Translations under genes and position numbers: made by a program | Notes under the pieces: model-generated | Databases searched by the model: none | What the model was told of the DNA's origin: nothing | Seen by the model: only the letters and a program-made list of their open reading frames with translations | Part shown: piece by piece, positions 36,679 to 45,968 of the stretch | Layout of the letters: each line of letters opens with the position of its first letter | Numbering within the stretch: position 1 is the first letter of the stretch | Source: Bin80 sp965220935 | GTDB lineage: Bacteria > Bacteroidota > Rhodothermia > Rhodothermales > Bin80 | DNA length: 64,000 nt | Assembly: GCA_965220935.1 (NCBI GenBank) | Contig: OZ244857.1 | Coordinates: 3,596,001 to 3,660,000, forward strand | Direction: 5' to 3'

Positions 36679-37720
36679 CAGAGCTAGCTTCATCAAAAGG
36701 ATTAGTCGCTGGCATTGATACATCTGAATCATAAGCCCAGCGAAGATACGTTGCTCCCCAAGTAAACCCACCCCCAAAAGCAGCAAGGACAAGATTATCG
36801 CCTTTGTTGAGGTCAGACTCCCAATCATATAAACACAAGGGAATGGTCGCTGCGGTGGTATTGCCGTATCTGGAGATATTCCGCATCACACGATCGGGGT
36901 TAAGGTTCATGCGTCTGGCAACAGCATCAATAATGCGTTGATTGGCCTGATGAGGAACTAAATACCGGATGTCATTCCCATTGAGATGATTGCGCTCCAT
37001 GATCTCCACAGCCACATCTGCCATGCCTTTGACAGCCACCTTGAAGACCGTCTGTCCGTCCTGATGGATATAATGCATTTTTTGGTCAACGGTGTCATGT
37101 GTGGCAGGGTGACGGCTACCACCACCTAACATACATAAAGCCTCCCAACCATGACCATCAACCCGCAGCTGCGAATCAATGATCCCGTTACGGCTAGGGT
37201 CCATCTCAAGCAAGACGCCTGCGGCTGCATCCCCAAACAGGACACACGTCTTACGGTCGGTATAATCGGTAATTGAACTCATCTTGTCCGATCCAATCAC
37301 CAACACCTTGGAGGCTTGCCCACTCTCAACCAATCCTGCACCCGTATTAAGAGCAAACAAAAAGCCAGTGCACGCTGCAGACAAGTCAAACCCCCAAGCA
37401 TTGGTTGCACCGATTTCGGCTTGAACTAAACAAGCCGTGGCAGGAAACGACATATCCGCCGTCACCGTCGCAACGATAATGACATCAATGTCATCGGCCT
37501 GTATCCCTCGCTTGTCAAGAATTTCTTGGGCTGCATAGGCGGCCATATAGGAAACGCCTTTGTTTTCTCCTGTCAGAATTCGACGCTCCTGAATGCCAGT
37601 TCTTGACCTGATCCATTCATCGGTAGTATCCACCATTTCTGATAGATCTTGATTTGTCAGTCGGGTATCGGGTAAATAATGACCGACGGCCGTGATGGCT
37701 GCGTGTGGTTTAGGTTCCAT
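36671..37720 (-). CDS. fabH: 3-oxoacyl-[ACP] synthase III FabH
   Basis: 349 residues. Starts fatty-acid synthesis by condensing acetyl-CoA with malonyl-ACP. The active-site Cys is in DLSAACTGFLFALNTG, His in YLVPHQANQRIIDAVA and Asn in RYGNTTAATIPLCL, the complete C-H-N triad. It lies 17 bases after plsX and overlaps fabD by 8 bases. Confidence 0.96.
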   Translation of the reverse strand: MEPKPHAAITAVGHYLPDTRLTNQDLSEMVDTTDEWIRSRTGIQERRILTGENKGVSYMAAYAAQEILDKRGIQADDIDVIIVATVTADMSFPATACLVQAEIGATNAWGFDLSAACTGFLFALNTGAGLVESGQASKVLVIGSDKMSSITDYTDRKTCVLFGDAAAGVLLEMDPSRNGIIDSQLRVDGHGWEALCMLGGGSRHPATHDTVDQKMHYIHQDGQTVFKVAVKGMADVAVEIMERNHLNGNDIRYLVPHQANQRIIDAVARRMNLNPDRVMRNISRYGNTTAATIPLCLYDWESDLNKGDNLVLAAFGGGFTWGATYLRWAYDSDVSMPATNPFDEASSDV

Positions 37721-37737
37721 CGTCTAAGATGTCTATT

Positions 37738-38739
37738 TCAGGGAGCCAGTGCACGTTGGATCTCGCTCGTCAAATTCGCTTTCGCTGCCTGAGCCGCTAA
37801 CATAATACATTGCTCCACGGCTCCTGCGGTCGCTGAGCCGTGCATGATCAGTACCTCGCCTTCTACGCCTAATAACGGGCTTCCACCACCATAGTGTTCG
37901 GGATCAAATCGGCGGGCAAGACCCGAAAGCATCGTCTTGATAAGATCAAGCGCAGATTGATCGGCCTTTAAGTCTTGTAGCTCTTGATGGATCATTTCAG
38001 GCAAGGCCGTCATCAGGCTTTCCGCCAACTTGAGGATCACGTTTCCGACAAATCCATCACATACAACCACATCTGCTTTTTTGTGAAAAATATCTCGACC
38101 TTCAATATTTCCAATAAAGTTCAGTTCTAATGCATTGACTAACAATTCATGGGCTGACCTTACGAGTTCATTGCCTTTAGCGGGTTCCTCGCCGACACTC
38201 AGAAGTCCGATACGAGGTTGCGCAATATCCATCATGATCCGCGCATACGCCGATCCCATTTTTGCAAACTGCAGTAAATGCTCAGGCCGACTATCCATAT
38301 TTGAACCAACATCAAGAATCGTGCACACACCATCGGTCGTCGGAAAGAGGGTTGGAATAGACGGACGAAAGACACCTGCTAGACGGCCGAGAACAAACAG
38401 AGATGCTGCACCTACTGCACCTGTATTCCCTGCACTGATAAAGGCATCTGATTGACTCTCTTTGTGATGCGTTAGCCCCACATGGATGGATGAATTTCGC
38501 TTTGAGCGAACGGCGGCCACAGGAGAGTCGCCCATGCCGATCACCTGCGGAGCATGGAGGATTTCAATTCCCGAAGGCGCGCCACAGGAATCCAAAGCCG
38601 ACTGAACAATCTTTTGGGGACCGCAGAGCTGTATATGAATTCTTCCCTTAGAGGATTTGATAGCCTGAACCGCCCCCTCAACGATTTCATTGGGGGCGTG
38701 ATCTCCACCCATGGCATCAACTGTCACACGAATTGCCAT
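37738..38739 (-). CDS. plsX: Phosphate acyltransferase PlsX
   Basis: 333 residues. PlsX makes acyl-phosphate from acyl-ACP, feeding PlsY in phospholipid synthesis. The N-terminus MAIRVTVDAMGGDHAPNEIV is diagnostic, with SAGNTGAVGAASLFVLGRL and DGFVGNVILKLAESL further on. Sits between rpmF and fabH in the DUF177-rpmF-plsX-fabHDG order common in bacteria. Confidence 0.96.
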   Translation of the reverse strand: MAIRVTVDAMGGDHAPNEIVEGAVQAIKSSKGRIHIQLCGPQKIVQSALDSCGAPSGIEILHAPQVIGMGDSPVAAVRSKRNSSIHVGLTHHKESQSDAFISAGNTGAVGAASLFVLGRLAGVFRPSIPTLFPTTDGVCTILDVGSNMDSRPEHLLQFAKMGSAYARIMMDIAQPRIGLLSVGEEPAKGNELVRSAHELLVNALELNFIGNIEGRDIFHKKADVVVCDGFVGNVILKLAESLMTALPEMIHQELQDLKADQSALDLIKTMLSGLARRFDPEHYGGGSPLLGVEGEVLIMHGSATAGAVEQCIMLAAQAAKANLTSEIQRALAP

Positions 38740-38793
38740 GGCCCTTTATAAGTTTTGGGCAGAACCATAATCTGTGAGTGATTCGTTCTGCAA

Positions 38794-39021
38794 TCACACA
38801 CCCGCGGTAGAGTCTTGTACTCGGACAGATCCTGCTTCAATTCTTCTTCCTAAAATCTGACGTCCACGGTATATGCCGCAGCTTGGACACACGCGATGAA
38901 ATTTTTTAATTTCAGAGCAGTGGTTACATTCCAAGAGCGTTGGTTCACTGAGACTTCCATAATAAACGCTTCGCCGTTTACGGGTACGAGATTTTGAATG
39001 TTTTCTTCTGGGATTAGCCAT
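38794..39021 (-). CDS. rpmF: 50S ribosomal protein L32
   Basis: 75 residues starting MANPRRKHSKSRTRKRRSVY. A zinc-ribbon of two cysteine pairs is kept: LECNHCSEIKKFHRVCPSCG. The C-terminal extension (about residues 57-75) is longer than in many bL32. Located between DUF177 and plsX. Confidence 0.95.
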   Translation of the reverse strand: MANPRRKHSKSRTRKRRSVYYGSLSEPTLLECNHCSEIKKFHRVCPSCGIYRGRQILGRRIEAGSVRVQDSTAGV

Positions 39022-39154
39022 TATCCTTGTGGTCTATCTTTTATTATATCAAGTGATTGTCCAAAATTCAGCAGTTCAATTAGACTGATCTGAGGGTTTA
39101 CCATTTTAGTGATGTATGGTTCCAAACAGTCTCTTCCTACTTTTGTAGTGTTTC

Positions 39155-39619
39155 TTACTGGTTGAGTAGTTTTAGTAACGGTGACCAGCGATGATCGGTT
39201 TCTGGAGTGGATTCACCAAACACGGCTTGAAGGGGTTCTTGTTTCGCCTCAGGGGAAATTTTTCTGAGTGGTATCGCGAGTTGTAATAGATCATGAATCA
39301 CATCCGTTGCATCAAATATTTGCTGTTTGGGGGCAATCTGGATGTATTCTGTGAGTTCATCGTCATTGAACTCTAATTGATTGTAATGCAAGTACAACAC
39401 ATAGCGATTCGAAATGGGTCCAACAAATTCTCTTAGAGTTCTATCGCACTCCATCAAGGCATTGGCAGAAACCTCCAACGTCACAGAAATGAGATCGGTC
39501 ACATGCTTCAACGTGACTTTGACGAAAATATCTGAAAATATTTGATTCGATAACCCGACATCTGAGGCGGTAATTTGAAATCTCTGTTCCTTACAATTAA
39601 ATAGATTAACCTTTACCAT
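39155..39619 (-). CDS. DUF177/YceD-family protein
   Basis: 154 residues. The family is usually encoded just upstream of rpmF and is linked to 23S rRNA accumulation. Visible features are the beta-rich N-terminus, the central ALMECDRTLREFVGPI (the family's C-x-R-T/C-L segment), the acidic stretch ELTEYIQIAPKQQIFDATDV and the end SPLLKLLNQ. Spacing to rpmF is 133 bases. Confidence 0.85.
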   Translation of the reverse strand: MVKVNLFNCKEQRFQITASDVGLSNQIFSDIFVKVTLKHVTDLISVTLEVSANALMECDRTLREFVGPISNRYVLYLHYNQLEFNDDELTEYIQIAPKQQIFDATDVIHDLLQLAIPLRKISPEAKQEPLQAVFGESTPETDHRWSPLLKLLNQ

Positions 39620-39777
39620 GATTATGGATGTTCATCCAAGATCTATGAGCGCTGTGACATACACAAACTTTAAACATCTGAGCGAGTAATTTGTTGAATT
39701 AATAGATACCTTAGATGGGTACTGTGCGAAAATCATCACGACTCACAATTGATTAGATCATGGTACTATTAATGTTT

Positions 39778-41180
39778 GGGAATTATATACGTGAGTACCC
39801 AAAGAATGGAACCATTCTATTTTGGAGAGTATAACAGACACAATAGGATAGAGGAGAATCTACCCTATTGCTTACCATAACACCAACGTAACCTTGATAT
39901 CATGCCTGTTCAAAGGGCTTCTAACCCTTCGGGTTCAAACTGTTCCTATCGTGGAATAGAGTATCGTCTATTACCCGGCACGCAGTGGAAAGCCCATCTC
40001 TTGTCAGGTCTTTGCGGAGCATGCAGGTTTGTATGGAATACGTTTCTTGACCAAATCAACAGGGACTATAAAGACGAACATAAGGATAATCCAGAATTGA
40101 CCTGGCCGTCATTAAGTAGGAGATACACTTCTTTTCGCCCAACCATTTCTTGGTTGAATCAGTACTCGTCCAATATTGTACGAAACACCTTAAAGCATCA
40201 GGCAGAGGCGTGGCAGGCTTTCTTCAAGGGATTACGTGATCATCCTACGTTCCATAATCGGTTTCAACACAATTCATTTACGGCGACCAAAGGATTGTTT
40301 AAGATCCGAGGGAATGATGTCTATATCCAGAAGGTTGGCTGGATGAAGTTTCGTAGGAAAGGAGGTAATCCTTATCCAGACGGTGAGCCGATTGAAGTCA
40401 CCGTGAAGAAAGACGGACGGTACTGGAAGATGAGCGTAATTTACAAAGTCACTAATCTACCAGAGAAGGTGGACGATGGCAAAGAGATTGGCATTGACTT
40501 GAACACCTATAACATTTCGTATTCATCAACGGATGGCGAACAGGGCATGTTACCGCTCCCTGACTTAACGGATAAAGAGATTAAGATTCGTAGGTATCAA
40601 CGTAAATTATCCCGGCAACAAAAGGGATCGGGTAGATACAAACGAACGAAGCGTAAGATCAACAAGTGGAAGCGAAAACAGAAGAATTGCAGAGTCAATG
40701 CGGCGCATCAACATAGCCGTCAATTGTCCAATAAAGCCCATACGTTGAAACGTGAAGACTTGAAGATCACGGCTATGTCCAAGTCCGCTAAGGGTACGGT
40801 TGAGAAGCCTGGAACCAATGTGAGGGCGAAGGCGGGGTTGAACCGCGTCATACAGAACGCTGGATGGGGGCGGTTCAAGTCTTATTGCGATTACAAGTTC
40901 GGCAATGTGATTCTTGTTGATCCGAAGTATACCAGTCAACGCTGTAACCAGTGTGGTCATACAGATAAAGTCAATCGCAAGACACAAAGTAGATTTGAGT
41001 GTATGGCGTGTGGCCATACGGATCACGCAGATATCAACGCATCTGCGAATGTATTACAGGCCTTCGGGATTGGGGCATCTGCACGTGGAGGAGCGTTTCC
41101 GTCAGGAACTCCTATGATCCGTGAAATGGATACGCAACAGGTAGCCGTCTAATTGATGGGTACTCACGTATATCATTCCC
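39778..41180. mobile_element. TnpB-only mobile element 1, with terminal inverted repeats
   Basis: 1403 bp. The ends are 24-bp inverted repeats beginning GGGAATTATATACGTGAGTA (left) with one mismatch to the right-end complement. Next to the left end are GAATGG-AA-CCATTC (39804-39817) and a 12-bp imperfect hairpin (39841-39870). It contains only tnpB; no TnpA. The flanks (TAATGTTT and TTTAGGTC) do not match, so no target duplication is visible here, unlike copy 2. Confidence 0.75.
39902..41152 (+). CDS. tnpB: TnpB, RNA-guided nuclease of IS200/IS605-type elements (copy 1)
   Basis: 416 residues from MPVQRASNPSGSNCSYRGIE. The N-terminal OrfB helix-turn-helix part has LCGACRFVWN. The RuvC catalytic residues are all present: D in EIGIDLNTYN, E in LKREDLKITAMSKSA and D in HTDHADINASANVL. 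The zinc finger is SQRCNQCGHTDKV...FECMACGH. The tail (ARGGAFPSGTPMIREMDTQ) is typical. From about residue 190 it is nearly identical to copy 2, while the N-terminal part is clearly diverged. Apparently intact. In known systems a guide RNA overlaps the 3' end of tnpB and the right end. Confidence 0.93.
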   Translation: MPVQRASNPSGSNCSYRGIEYRLLPGTQWKAHLLSGLCGACRFVWNTFLDQINRDYKDEHKDNPELTWPSLSRRYTSFRPTISWLNQYSSNIVRNTLKHQAEAWQAFFKGLRDHPTFHNRFQHNSFTATKGLFKIRGNDVYIQKVGWMKFRRKGGNPYPDGEPIEVTVKKDGRYWKMSVIYKVTNLPEKVDDGKEIGIDLNTYNISYSSTDGEQGMLPLPDLTDKEIKIRRYQRKLSRQQKGSGRYKRTKRKINKWKRKQKNCRVNAAHQHSRQLSNKAHTLKREDLKITAMSKSAKGTVEKPGTNVRAKAGLNRVIQNAGWGRFKSYCDYKFGNVILVDPKYTSQRCNQCGHTDKVNRKTQSRFECMACGHTDHADINASANVLQAFGIGASARGGAFPSGTPMIREMDTQQVAV

Positions 41181-41584
41181 TTTAGGTCTATGGTGCATGA
41201 CGAGATTCCTCATTGTATGATGCCGAAACTCTGTTTCATGATGGCTGAATCATATGCGATTTTAATAATTAGATACTATCTTTTCGGAATTTGTTGAAAG
41301 TGTGGATAAGTTGTGGATAAGTTGCGCCATGATTGAGTTTGTTTTTGATCATAGTGTTGTAAATTAGTACAGGAGGCGGGTTTTAGGCCGAATTTCGTCA
41401 TTTTTTAGCCTCTAAACGTTAGATCCAATTAAAAATTCCAACAATTTTGGAGCACCTAAGATTTCTTGAATCCGTAGATTTTTTGTGAACAACTTGTGGA
41501 TAACTATCTTGCACTTTGTATTATCTGCGTTTATTCAGTGATTATATTGTACATTATTCTACATACTGAATCAGACTTCACCTA
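41181..41584. other. oriC: Putative replication origin (oriC) upstream of dnaA
   Basis: About 400 bases with three perfect DnaA boxes, written here as the complement TGTGGATAA, at 41301-41309, 41312-41320 and 41495-41503. Two are tandem, 2 bases apart. The space between is AT-rich with long T-runs, suited to unwinding. The dnaA promoter should be within this region, so the boxes may also autoregulate dnaA. Position beside dnaA-dnaN supports the assignment. Confidence 0.75.
41301..41320 (-). promoter_or_regulatory. Tandem DnaA boxes
   Basis: Two copies of TTATCCACA read on the minus strand, at 41301-41309 and 41312-41320, exact matches to the consensus. A third lies at 41495-41503, 81 bases before the dnaA start. 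Confidence 0.85.
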
Positions 41585-42979
41585 ATGCCTTATACTGCGA
41601 AATCTGCATGGAGTGAATGCCTTGCCATCATTCGGGATCATGTCGCCCCTCAAGGCTTTACAACATGGTTTAGCAAACTTGAACCTGTAGATATCGTGGA
41701 GGAATCAGGTCAATTAAAGCTGATCATCCGAGTTCCAGCACCTTTCCATTACGAATATCTTGAAGGGCAGTATAACGCTCTGTTGCGCTCAGCGTTGGCC
41801 CAAGTTCTTGGGGATCAGAGTCAATTATACTATGAGGTGATGGTGATCCAGGAGCCTGAACCAGAGAAAGCCCAGAAATCTTACCAAGTCCCTGCATCAA
41901 CCGAAAGCAAAGTAGACCCTGTCCTCCCAAGTCAAAACAGCCCTAAGAAGAAAAGTCCGCTAGTTGAAAGCTATACCTTTGATAAGTTTATTGTGGGAGA
42001 TTGCAACAATCTTGCCTATAGTGCCTCTAAGGCTATTGCCTACTGTCCTGGCGGGACCGCTTATAATCCGTTTTTGATTTACGGGGGTGTCGGGCTTGGA
42101 AAAACGCATCTGATGCAGGCGATTGGTAATCAGGTGCGCGTCTGTCATCCAGACAAAAAGGTTCTCTATGTTTCCAGCGAGCGATTCACCACTGATTTTG
42201 TGAAGGCGATTCAAGATAAGCAGGTCCCTACGTTCTCGAGTATGTATAGGAAAATTGATCTCCTTATTATTGATGATGTGCAATTTTTTGGTGGGAAAGA
42301 AAAAACACAGGAAGAGTTTTTCTGTATCTTCAATGATCTTCAGCAAAACGGCAATCAAATTGTACTGAGTGCTGACCGCCCTCCAAAAGAGATTAGCGGA
42401 ATTGAAGAGCGCCTGCTGTCACGCTTCTGTTGGGGACTTCAGGCGGATCTTCAACCCCCAGATTTAGAAACTCGCACGGCGATCCTGCTACGAAAATCTG
42501 AAGAGATTGGACTCTCGCTTCCTTCACCTGTTGTTGATTATATCGCCCACAATATTACACAAAATGTCCGCGAACTTGAAGGGGCTCTTGTCCGGCTGTT
42601 GGCACAAGCAACCTACACTCAACAAGAAATCAATGAGGATCTAGTTCGGCACGCACTGAGAGATTTTGTGCAACGCCCCCATGCAACACTTTCCATTGAC
42701 AGGGTTCAAAAACTAGTTTGTGAGTTTTTTGGCATTGATCAGCACCGACTCCATGAGAAAACCAAAAAAAGAGAAATCGTCCAAGTTCGTCAACTCGCAA
42801 TGTATCTTTGTAGAGAACTTGATTATACCCATAAAGCCATCGGTCTGCAATTTGGAGGCCGGGATCATTCCACGGTGGTTCACGCCATCAAAAGCGTGAA
42901 CAACCTCATTGAAACCGATGCACATTACCAAAACCGAGTAGAAGAAATTCGGCGCAGGGTTCACCTATCATCAGATTGA
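41585..42979 (+). CDS. dnaA: Chromosomal replication initiator DnaA
   Basis: 464 residues. Domain I (residues 1-85) has AWSECLAIIRDHVAPQGFTT and FSKLEPV; a short linker carries PSQNSPKKKSP. The AAA+ domain shows Walker A GGVGLGKTHLMQAIG, Walker B LLIIDDVQFFGGKEKTQEEF and sensor LSADRPPKEISGIEERLLSR. Domain IV ends with the DNA-binding signature LQFGGRDHSTVVHAIKSV. Followed by dnaN after 9 bases. Confidence 0.97.
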   Translation: MPYTAKSAWSECLAIIRDHVAPQGFTTWFSKLEPVDIVEESGQLKLIIRVPAPFHYEYLEGQYNALLRSALAQVLGDQSQLYYEVMVIQEPEPEKAQKSYQVPASTESKVDPVLPSQNSPKKKSPLVESYTFDKFIVGDCNNLAYSASKAIAYCPGGTAYNPFLIYGGVGLGKTHLMQAIGNQVRVCHPDKKVLYVSSERFTTDFVKAIQDKQVPTFSSMYRKIDLLIIDDVQFFGGKEKTQEEFFCIFNDLQQNGNQIVLSADRPPKEISGIEERLLSRFCWGLQADLQPPDLETRTAILLRKSEEIGLSLPSPVVDYIAHNITQNVRELEGALVRLLAQATYTQQEINEDLVRHALRDFVQRPHATLSIDRVQKLVCEFFGIDQHRLHEKTKKREIVQVRQLAMYLCRELDYTHKAIGLQFGGRDHSTVVHAIKSVNNLIETDAHYQNRVEEIRRRVHLSSD

Positions 42980-42988
42980 AAATAAACT

Positions 42989-44122
42989 ATGAAATTTACA
43001 ACTGTTAACACGGAGCTCTATCGTGCACTTGATAGTGTATGTGGTGCCTTACCAAGAAAACCTGATAAGGAAATTCTCAAATGCGTTCTTTTGGAGCGAA
43101 AAGGCGATCTCCTTGAACTTCGGGCTACCGACATGGAAATCTCTATTCGTCATAAGATTCCAGTGATATTCCTCAGCGAGGAAGCCGATGAGCCAAGCGT
43201 GGTTGCTGTTCCCGCACAACAGTTTCTCGACACATGCAGATCTCTTCCCGACATTCCGATCACCTGCCATGTTAACGAACACTATAAAATCCTCCTTTCG
43301 CATGATAGTGGCCAATACGATTGGATGGGCTTTAAAGGAAACTCTTTTCCCGAATTTCCAACCATTACCGATGCCCAAGAAGTAACGTTTGACCGTCAAC
43401 TTCTTAAAACTGGGTTTGATCTGATCGGGTTTGCCACTGGGCAGGATACATCACGCCCCGGCATGATGGGAATTCTATTTGAAATTCTCAATGGCTCCGC
43501 GCGCGTTGTATCAACAGATGGACACCGTCTTGCCCGTTGCATCTTTAAGACCTATGATGGAGGCCTTGATGTGAAAGCGTTAACTCCTCACAAAGCCCTA
43601 CAGCAAGTGACGCGCATTGAGGGTCTTGATGATAGTACGATTCAGATTACCGAAAATCATTTATGTATTGATTTTGGATACACACAGGTCATCAGTCGGC
43701 TTATCAACGCTAAATTCCCGAATTATGAACGCGCAATTCCAGAAGAAAATGACAAAATTCTTCATGTCAATCGCAAAGACCTCCTTGGCAGTATTCAGCG
43801 CGTTAATATTTTTGCGTCAGAAAATTCTAATCATATCGTTTTAGACTGTAAAGACGATGTGATGGTGATCAATGCTGTGGATGTTGAGCGTTCCACTAAG
43901 GGGTCAGAAACCGTCACCTGCGCTTACAGTGGAGAACCCACACAAATCGGATTTAATGCGCAGTACCTTTTGGAACTCCTCCGATATCTACCCTCAGATG
44001 AGATCACGCTCTCTATGGGGATTCCCAATCGCGCAGCACTCTTAAAACCCGTTCCACAAAGTGATTCTATCCATCTCACGTTCCTGATCATGCCCGTGAT
44101 GCTCAACAAACTTGAGCGATAG
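42989..44122 (+). CDS. dnaN: DNA polymerase III beta sliding clamp
   Basis: 377 residues, usual clamp length, with three repeated clamp domains (about 1-120, 125-245, 250-377). Landmarks are KFTTVNTELYRALDSVCGAL, the central VVSTDGHRLARCI and the C-terminal SIHLTFLIMPVML, the last matching the conserved M-P-[IVM] tail region. Cotranscribed with dnaA. Confidence 0.95.
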   Translation: MKFTTVNTELYRALDSVCGALPRKPDKEILKCVLLERKGDLLELRATDMEISIRHKIPVIFLSEEADEPSVVAVPAQQFLDTCRSLPDIPITCHVNEHYKILLSHDSGQYDWMGFKGNSFPEFPTITDAQEVTFDRQLLKTGFDLIGFATGQDTSRPGMMGILFEILNGSARVVSTDGHRLARCIFKTYDGGLDVKALTPHKALQQVTRIEGLDDSTIQITENHLCIDFGYTQVISRLINAKFPNYERAIPEENDKILHVNRKDLLGSIQRVNIFASENSNHIVLDCKDDVMVINAVDVERSTKGSETVTCAYSGEPTQIGFNAQYLLELLRYLPSDEITLSMGIPNRAALLKPVPQSDSIHLTFLIMPVMLNKLER

Positions 44123-44193
44123 CCGCTGAAATGTGAACCCTATGATCTATCGATGCGTATCAGCATGTTACGCTTTAATTTTACTCAGCAACA

Positions 44194-44640
44194 ATGGATA
44201 CGCAAAGTTATAAGACACGTAGCGCCAAAATCTCCGAGGTGCAGCGCAAGTGGTTCGTCATTGACGCAGAGCAGGCCATTGTCGGCCGCTTGGCTTCGCG
44301 GATTGCAACCATTTTACGTGGAAAACACAAGCCTTCGTTTACCCCTCATGTAGACACTGGCGATTATGTCATCATCGTCAATGCTGATAAGGTTCGCTTC
44401 ACTGGCAACAAGGAAGAGGCCAAATTATACTACAGTTACAGTGGGTACCCTGGGGGGTTAAAATCTAGGACAGCCAGCGTCATGCGACACAGAAACCCCG
44501 AACATCTCTTGCGCCATGCCGTCAAGGGAATGTTGCCTAAGGGCCCTCTAGGTCGACAAATGATGACCAAACTCAAGGTTTATGCAGGCCGTGAGCATCC
44601 TCACACTGCACAGCAACCTGAAGAACTCTCACTCCAATAA
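44194..44640 (+). CDS. rplM: 50S ribosomal protein L13
   Basis: 148 residues. Start MDTQSYKTRSAKISEVQRKW, then FVIDAEQAIVGRLASRIATI, GDYVIIVNADKVRFTGNK and HAVKGMLPKGPLGRQMMTKL, all uL13 hallmarks. Eight bases separate it from rpsI. Confidence 0.97.
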   Translation: MDTQSYKTRSAKISEVQRKWFVIDAEQAIVGRLASRIATILRGKHKPSFTPHVDTGDYVIIVNADKVRFTGNKEEAKLYYSYSGYPGGLKSRTASVMRHRNPEHLLRHAVKGMLPKGPLGRQMMTKLKVYAGREHPHTAQQPEELSLQ

Positions 44641-44648
44641 TCATTACG

Positions 44649-45044
44649 ATGACGAATCTTAAACAGTACATTGGACTTGGTCGAAGAAAAACCTCTACTG
44701 CGCGTGTGTATCTACGCCCAGGTAATGGGGACATCCTTATTAATCGGCGACCTGTTGAAGATTATTTCAAAGTTGAAACTCGGCGACAAGCCTTGCTCTC
44801 TCCCTTTGAGGTCACTGGCACAACGGGTCAATTTGACCTTTTAGTTAATGTGCAGGGTGGTGGGCTTACTGGTCAGTCGGAAGCCATTCGTTTGGGCACA
44901 TCTCGTGCGCTTGTATTGGCCGATGAAGAGCATCGTAAACCTCTGAGGGATGCGGGATTTTTGACGCGTGACCCTCGAATGGTAGAGCGTAAAAAGTATG
45001 GACGTCCTAAAGCACGTAAAAGATTCCAATTCTCTAAACGATAA
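44649..45044 (+). CDS. rpsI: 30S ribosomal protein S9
   Basis: 131 residues with GLGRRKTSTARVYLRPGNGD near the N-terminus and the invariant basic end KKYGRPKARKRFQFSKR, whose last residues reach the P site in uS9. GGGLTGQSEAIRLGTSRALV is also canonical. Paired with rplM as usual. Confidence 0.97.
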   Translation: MTNLKQYIGLGRRKTSTARVYLRPGNGDILINRRPVEDYFKVETRRQALLSPFEVTGTTGQFDLLVNVQGGGLTGQSEAIRLGTSRALVLADEEHRKPLRDAGFLTRDPRMVERKKYGRPKARKRFQFSKR

Positions 45045-45138
45045 CCCTTACATCTCGCACGGAATGTGATGCATAGCCGGGTGCCTTATGGTTGGCTTTT
45101 GCATATGATCTTTCTGGCGGCTAAACCCATTTATCTCT

Positions 45139-45900
45139 ATGTCAAATTCACATGTATCTTCAGATCATCTTGTCCCTGTTGACGACCTATTGAAGGCCGG
45201 GACACACTTTGGGCATTTGACCAGTCGCTGGAACCCTAAAATGCGGAGCTACATTTTTATGCAGCGCAATGGGATCCATATTATTGATCTGGCGCAAACC
45301 CAAAAAATGCTTTCACAGGCGGCAGCCGCAGCGGCTCGATTTGCGAAACAGGGCAAATCTATTCTCTTTGTGGGTACCAAAAAACAAGCCAGAGATACGG
45401 TGCGTCAGGCCGCGCAGTCCTGCGACTCCCCGTATGTAGTTGAACGATGGCTTGGTGGAACCCTTACCAATTTTCAGACGATTCGTAATAGCATTCGCCG
45501 TATGGAGAATTTGGCTAAAATGGGAGAGGATGGAACGCTTGATCAACTCAAAAAGAAAGAGCGCCTGATGAAGTCCCGCGAATTGGACAAACTGCAGAGA
45601 AACCTCGGTGGTATTGCGGCGATGCCGCGCACTCCTGGTTGTTTGTTTGTTGTAGACATTCGCAGGGAACGCATTGCGGTGAGCGAAGCTCGCAAACTCG
45701 GAATCCCAATTATCGCCTTAGTTGATTCTAATTGTGATCCCGATTTAGTGAATTATGTGATTCCTTCTAATGATGATGCTTTTAAGGCGATTCAGATCAT
45801 TACCAATACCATCGCTCATGCTGTCAACGAAGGACGCAAGTCGGCCAAGATTGACGCTGAAAATAAAAAAGCAGAAAAGGAGAAGCGTCAAAGCCAATAA
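45139..45900 (+). CDS. rpsB: 30S ribosomal protein S2
   Basis: 253 residues. LLKAGTHFGHLTSRWNPKMR, VERWLGGTLTNFQTIRNSIR and LFVVDIRRERIAVSEARKLG are uS2 signatures. Lysine-rich C-terminus. Upstream of tsf by 68 bases, the normal rpsB-tsf order. Confidence 0.97.
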   Translation: MSNSHVSSDHLVPVDDLLKAGTHFGHLTSRWNPKMRSYIFMQRNGIHIIDLAQTQKMLSQAAAAAARFAKQGKSILFVGTKKQARDTVRQAAQSCDSPYVVERWLGGTLTNFQTIRNSIRRMENLAKMGEDGTLDQLKKKERLMKSRELDKLQRNLGGIAAMPRTPGCLFVVDIRRERIAVSEARKLGIPIIALVDSNCDPDLVNYVIPSNDDAFKAIQIITNTIAHAVNEGRKSAKIDAENKKAEKEKRQSQ

Positions 45901-45968
45901 TGTCACATTTAATTGACAGATCGTTTTTGATGCGAAAGCAGCACAACCTATTTTAATTTAACGATTAC

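Noticed and set aside
40607..41026. 139-codon frame antisense to tnpB (also at 52950-53369)
   Set aside because: Conserved between copies only because the sense gene is conserved; no protein features.
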